A model generated the notes under the pieces. It was not told where the DNA came from and did not search any database. It saw only the letters and a list, made by a program, of their open reading frames with translations. A program made the position numbers and the translations under genes. From Warburgia ugandensis (lineage: Eukaryota > Streptophyta > Magnoliopsida > Canellales > Canellaceae): a stretch of DNA of 64,000 nucleotides. Positions 60,780 to 64,000 of this stretch are shown in pieces. Within the stretch, counting starts at the first letter, position 1, and every line of letters begins with the position of its first letter. The stretch spans positions 39,187,880-39,251,879 of the forward strand of contig CP141132.1 of assembly GCA_035236585.1 (NCBI GenBank). The letters run 5' to 3'.

Positions 60780-62200
60780 AGAATACTTTTGAAATTCTCA
60801 ATTTTTGGAGTTCTAGAAAGTAAAAAATTTATAGACATCAAATCAAATGTTAAAACCTCAATATTGGGATTGAACTTAGAAAATTTATTCCCACAACACT
60901 AAGTTTACTAAAATAAAAAATTTGAACAAATAAGTTTTGATTTTTTTGAGAAGGGCAATTTCGTAATTGCACATAATGGGCCCCACTTGCATAAATTTGA
61001 GATATGAGTAGCTTTCATCTTTTTTACTATAATCAACTATATTAATTAGTAAAAAGCATTACAATTTTCAAGTTTAAAAATTTTCCAAAATTAAATTATT
61101 AAATAGCTACGGGGCATTTTGATAATGGCACCCTCTCCCACTTAATTCATTAGTCAAATGAAAAGAGAACAAACCAAGGTCTATTCTCAAAATCTTGATA
61201 GGAGGAAGCCCTAGTAGAGTTGGCTGGAGAAAAGAAAGGAGAGAGAAGAGAGGGAAGAGTAAGAGAAAGGAGGAGGAAGAAGAAGGGGGAGAAGGAGAGG
61301 AAGAGAGGAGGAGAAAGAGGGAGGATCCTGGCCGTCGGTGATATTCCACGCAGACGATGTCCAAACCTATAGGAGAGAAAAACCAATGGTGAGAGAAGAA
61401 GGATATGGGGAAAGAGGAGAACAAAAATAGGAAGAAGGAGAAAGGGGAGAAGGAGAGGAAGAGAGGAGGAGAAAGAGGGGGGATCCAGGCCGCTGTCGAC
61501 TTTCCATGCTTATGGCGCCCAAACTCTCATGATAGAGAGAGGGGAAGGGAAGAAGAAAAAGAGGAGGAAGAAGAATGGGGAGAAGGAGATGAGAATAAAA
61601 ATAGGAAGAAGAAGAAGGGGGAGAAGCAGAGAAAGTGAAAGGAGAAAGAGGGGGGATCTAGGCCGTCAGAATTTGCATGCCATTGTTGGAGAAGATGACA
61701 GCTCAGATCAACCATCTGAGTAGATCAAAATCCTCTCTACACAGCATGAACCAAAACTCTAAGTTTGTTGGGTAATAGATGTTATTTTTTCTAGTCAACT
61801 GAAGAAGGGACCGACACTTCCTGGACTCAGAGATCATCATCGAAAAATGATGATCAATCTGTCCCATTTGTTGAAGATAATCATCTGGAGATCCCTAAGT
61901 TGAGGTAGAATCCATATGTTAAATTGATTTCTTGTGTTTGATGTAAGCTAGGAACTTAACTTTAACTAAGTTTAATGTGATATTTAGAGTTCTTATTAGC
62001 ATGTGAAACTCGGTTACTAAATAATGACACTTTGTACTGATCAAAAGAAAAGATTTGAATGACTAAATGTGTGCTTGAAATTGTTAATGTTGCACTAGTG
62101 GTAAGATCCAAACAAGAGAGTATGGACGGCCCTTTTGGACTCAAACTTATATGTACACCTAGTTGATATTGAAGCACTTAGAACATGATTGCTCTTTGAC
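60780..62200 (+). repeat. Diverged A/B-family LTR-like sequence
   Basis: The order 'caaatgttaaaacctcaatattgg', 'cacaacactaag', a 'gggccccac' block and a purine/pyrimidine-rich block follows the first 550 bp of the element A LTRs (7790-8250) in forward orientation. Termini are not visible. The many short frames over the GA-rich part are composition artefacts. Confidence 0.5.
61200..61690 (+). repeat. Triplicated purine-rich block
   Basis: Three imperfect units of about 160-175 bp, each with a GA-rich stretch ending in 'aaagagggnggatc' and 'ggccg' (61318-61337, 61476-61494, 61646-61666). Confidence 0.75.
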
Positions 62201-63008
62201 TACTTATAGATGTGAGAAGAGTTTGTATATCTAACATTTATAACATTTAAAGATTCCAAATAGCATCAAATAATGCATTAAATGTTAATAATAAAAAAAT
62301 TAAGGATAATTTAGATGGTCAAGAATATTTAAAGTCATTCAAAGAAGAAGATCACACACACTCACATCAACATAACAAACAAAACAAAAGCTAGTTACTA
62401 ATCTAGGCAAATGATGCATTCAAATGAAGATTGGAAATATGCTCTCCAAAAGAATTACATGATATATAAGAACATATGAAACATGAAAGAGACTAAAGAT
62501 ATGATCTTTGATTATGCATAAAAATGAAAAATAAACCAAGACAAGAATGATTAAGCTATATTAGAGGCAAAAAATGGTAGAAGCTTTTCTATAGATTTTT
62601 AAAGGGCTAGAATAGATTTAGAATGCAAACAATAACTTGAATCAGAAACATGCTCTAGACTAAAACTTAGAATAGATTTAAGCTAGACATGCATTAACCA
62701 TAAGAAAAAAGACTAAATCAACATGCAAATGGATCAAAAATGTTCATTGAATATGAATTAATCATGGAATGAAACAAATTCTAGGGAAACATGAGAATGA
62801 TTTTACTATAAACTAGCTATTACATTGGAATGATAAGAGACACGAGATATTAGGAACATGAAACTCACTAAAAATTTAAGTGCAATGAATGCTAGAATTG
62901 GAAATTTAATTAGAGACTTGATAATTAAAAATTGACGACTAATGATTTGAAACATGCAAGTTAATGAAAAACTATTCTAAGTAGCATTATAAGACACTTA
63001 AAAGGAGG

Positions 63009-63104
<96 letters not shown>

Positions 63105-64000
63105 CTTTTCAGTTTGTTTTCAAAAGAAGTTGTTTCTCATCAAATGTGATAAAAACAAAAATTTTCTTCCTTTACTTTATCTAAATGAAAAGAAAACATG
63201 TAAAAAATTAGTTAGTCTTCTAGTTTAGGTGAAGTCATTACATACATCATGCTAGACCCTTCCGTTAAAATCTTTTTACTCTTAAAATAGCTCTTTCAAA
63301 GAAAAGACCATGGGAATGGGTCTCTCTTTCCAAACCTATTATTAGAAAATGTAAATTCAAGTAAATGAGAAAAGTTATATGGAGCTCTAAAGGATCTACT
63401 TAGAAAGTTAACATTTTCCATCCTTGAACTTCAACTTTATAAAAACAAATCAACCAAGCTAGAACCCTAAAAATACAAAATTTTCTATGTGAATCCTAGG
63501 ATACTATCCCATGATTCAAAGAGATAGACCAAAAAACATAAAAAAAATAAATTTAAATTTAAATTTAAAAAAACTATCTTGTGAAATTATCTTGTAGAAA
63601 ACAAACCCTTTCTTCTAGGGTTAAGAACCCCCCCTTGCCATCAAGGAAAACAAAGAAATTTAGCTAATGCTCTATATTTTAAAAAGAAAAGGGAATTTTT
63701 ATGACCAATTTAGAAAATACAATAGGAATTCCATTAGAAAAGCCATCTAGAAATTCCACTAGTAAGGAATTCTAATTAGAAATTCTATTTTATCTTTAAA
63801 TATAAGAAAGATGGTGAAAATTTGAGTAAAAAGAGGTTTTCTCTTCTAGGAGTGAACATTGAATTCCTTGATATACTCATTTCAATATCATCTATGGAAT
63901 TCAATTCTTATGCCTAATGTAATTTTTGAATTAGGATTCTTGCTTAAGAAATACCTCTATAAATTTTACTAGAGCCTCCCTCAAATTAAGATCATAATCC
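62201..64000. other. AT-rich non-coding sequence
   Basis: No gene or recognisable element is seen, apart from the (GA)n run at 63013-63102 and an 'aaattt' run at 63546-63566. Probably old repeat sequence. Confidence 0.4.
63013..63102. repeat. (GA)45 microsatellite
   Basis: Ninety bases of uninterrupted GA, the longest simple repeat in the window. Confidence 0.95.

Noticed and set aside
61107-61723. Several frames up to 105 codons on both strands
   Set aside because: Charged or Ser/Leu/Phe-rich translations of the triplicated purine-rich block; not coding.
1-64000. Host protein-coding genes, tRNA, rRNA or microRNA precursors
   Set aside because: No exon-like conserved frame, clover-leaf or rRNA segment could be recognised; all coding traces belong to transposable elements.

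Overview
The window is repeat-dense nuclear DNA from a flowering plant. It is AT-rich, contains no convincing host gene, and is packed with LTR retrotransposons whose reading frames, Met-tRNA primer sites and chromodomain-type ends are typical of plant Ty3/Gypsy elements. I cannot name the species. No tRNA, rRNA, CRISPR or bacterial-type feature was seen. Element names (A to I) are mine.

Layout. 1-4452: an incomplete forward LTR of a chromovirus-like family. 4453-7706: non-coding repeat sequence and a reverse gag scrap. 7707-15335: element A, two forward LTR copies around a short non-coding core. 15336-21985: element E, a 5'-truncated forward gag-pol with frameshifts and stops, plus its 3' LTR. 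22039-22703 and 40308-41590: the two halves of a reverse LTR (F), split by element B. 22704-40302: element B (reverse), old but complete, with matching 5-bp target duplications AAAGT; element C, a Tat/Athila-like element (24867-33300), is nested in its 3' LTR. 41591-43735: C-type LTR piece and a Tat/Athila-like gag-protease remnant (G). 43736-59430: element D (reverse), broken open by the youngest element, I (46028-57954). 59480-59998: a CACTA transposon scrap (DUF4216 domain). 60780-62200: a diverged LTR with a triplicated purine-rich block. 62200-64000: AT-rich sequence with a long (GA)n.

Element I is the best-preserved element. Its 1464-codon gag-protease-RT-RNaseH-integrase-chromodomain frame has no frameshift, but five in-frame stops. 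Its LTR copies differ at about 6 of 215 sites in a stretch compared by eye. Order of events inferred from nesting: E/F/D/B-type insertions are old, C entered B, I entered D's 5' LTR, and one later deletion fused D's pol to I's 3' LTR.

I do not see a clear new gene system. The most unusual signals are (i) a hairpin at one fixed place in five different LTRs, whose two arms change together, (ii) a seven-copy minisatellite in which the units carry small hairpins with paired changes, and (iii) CpG-rich dyad islands inside otherwise AT-rich LTRs.
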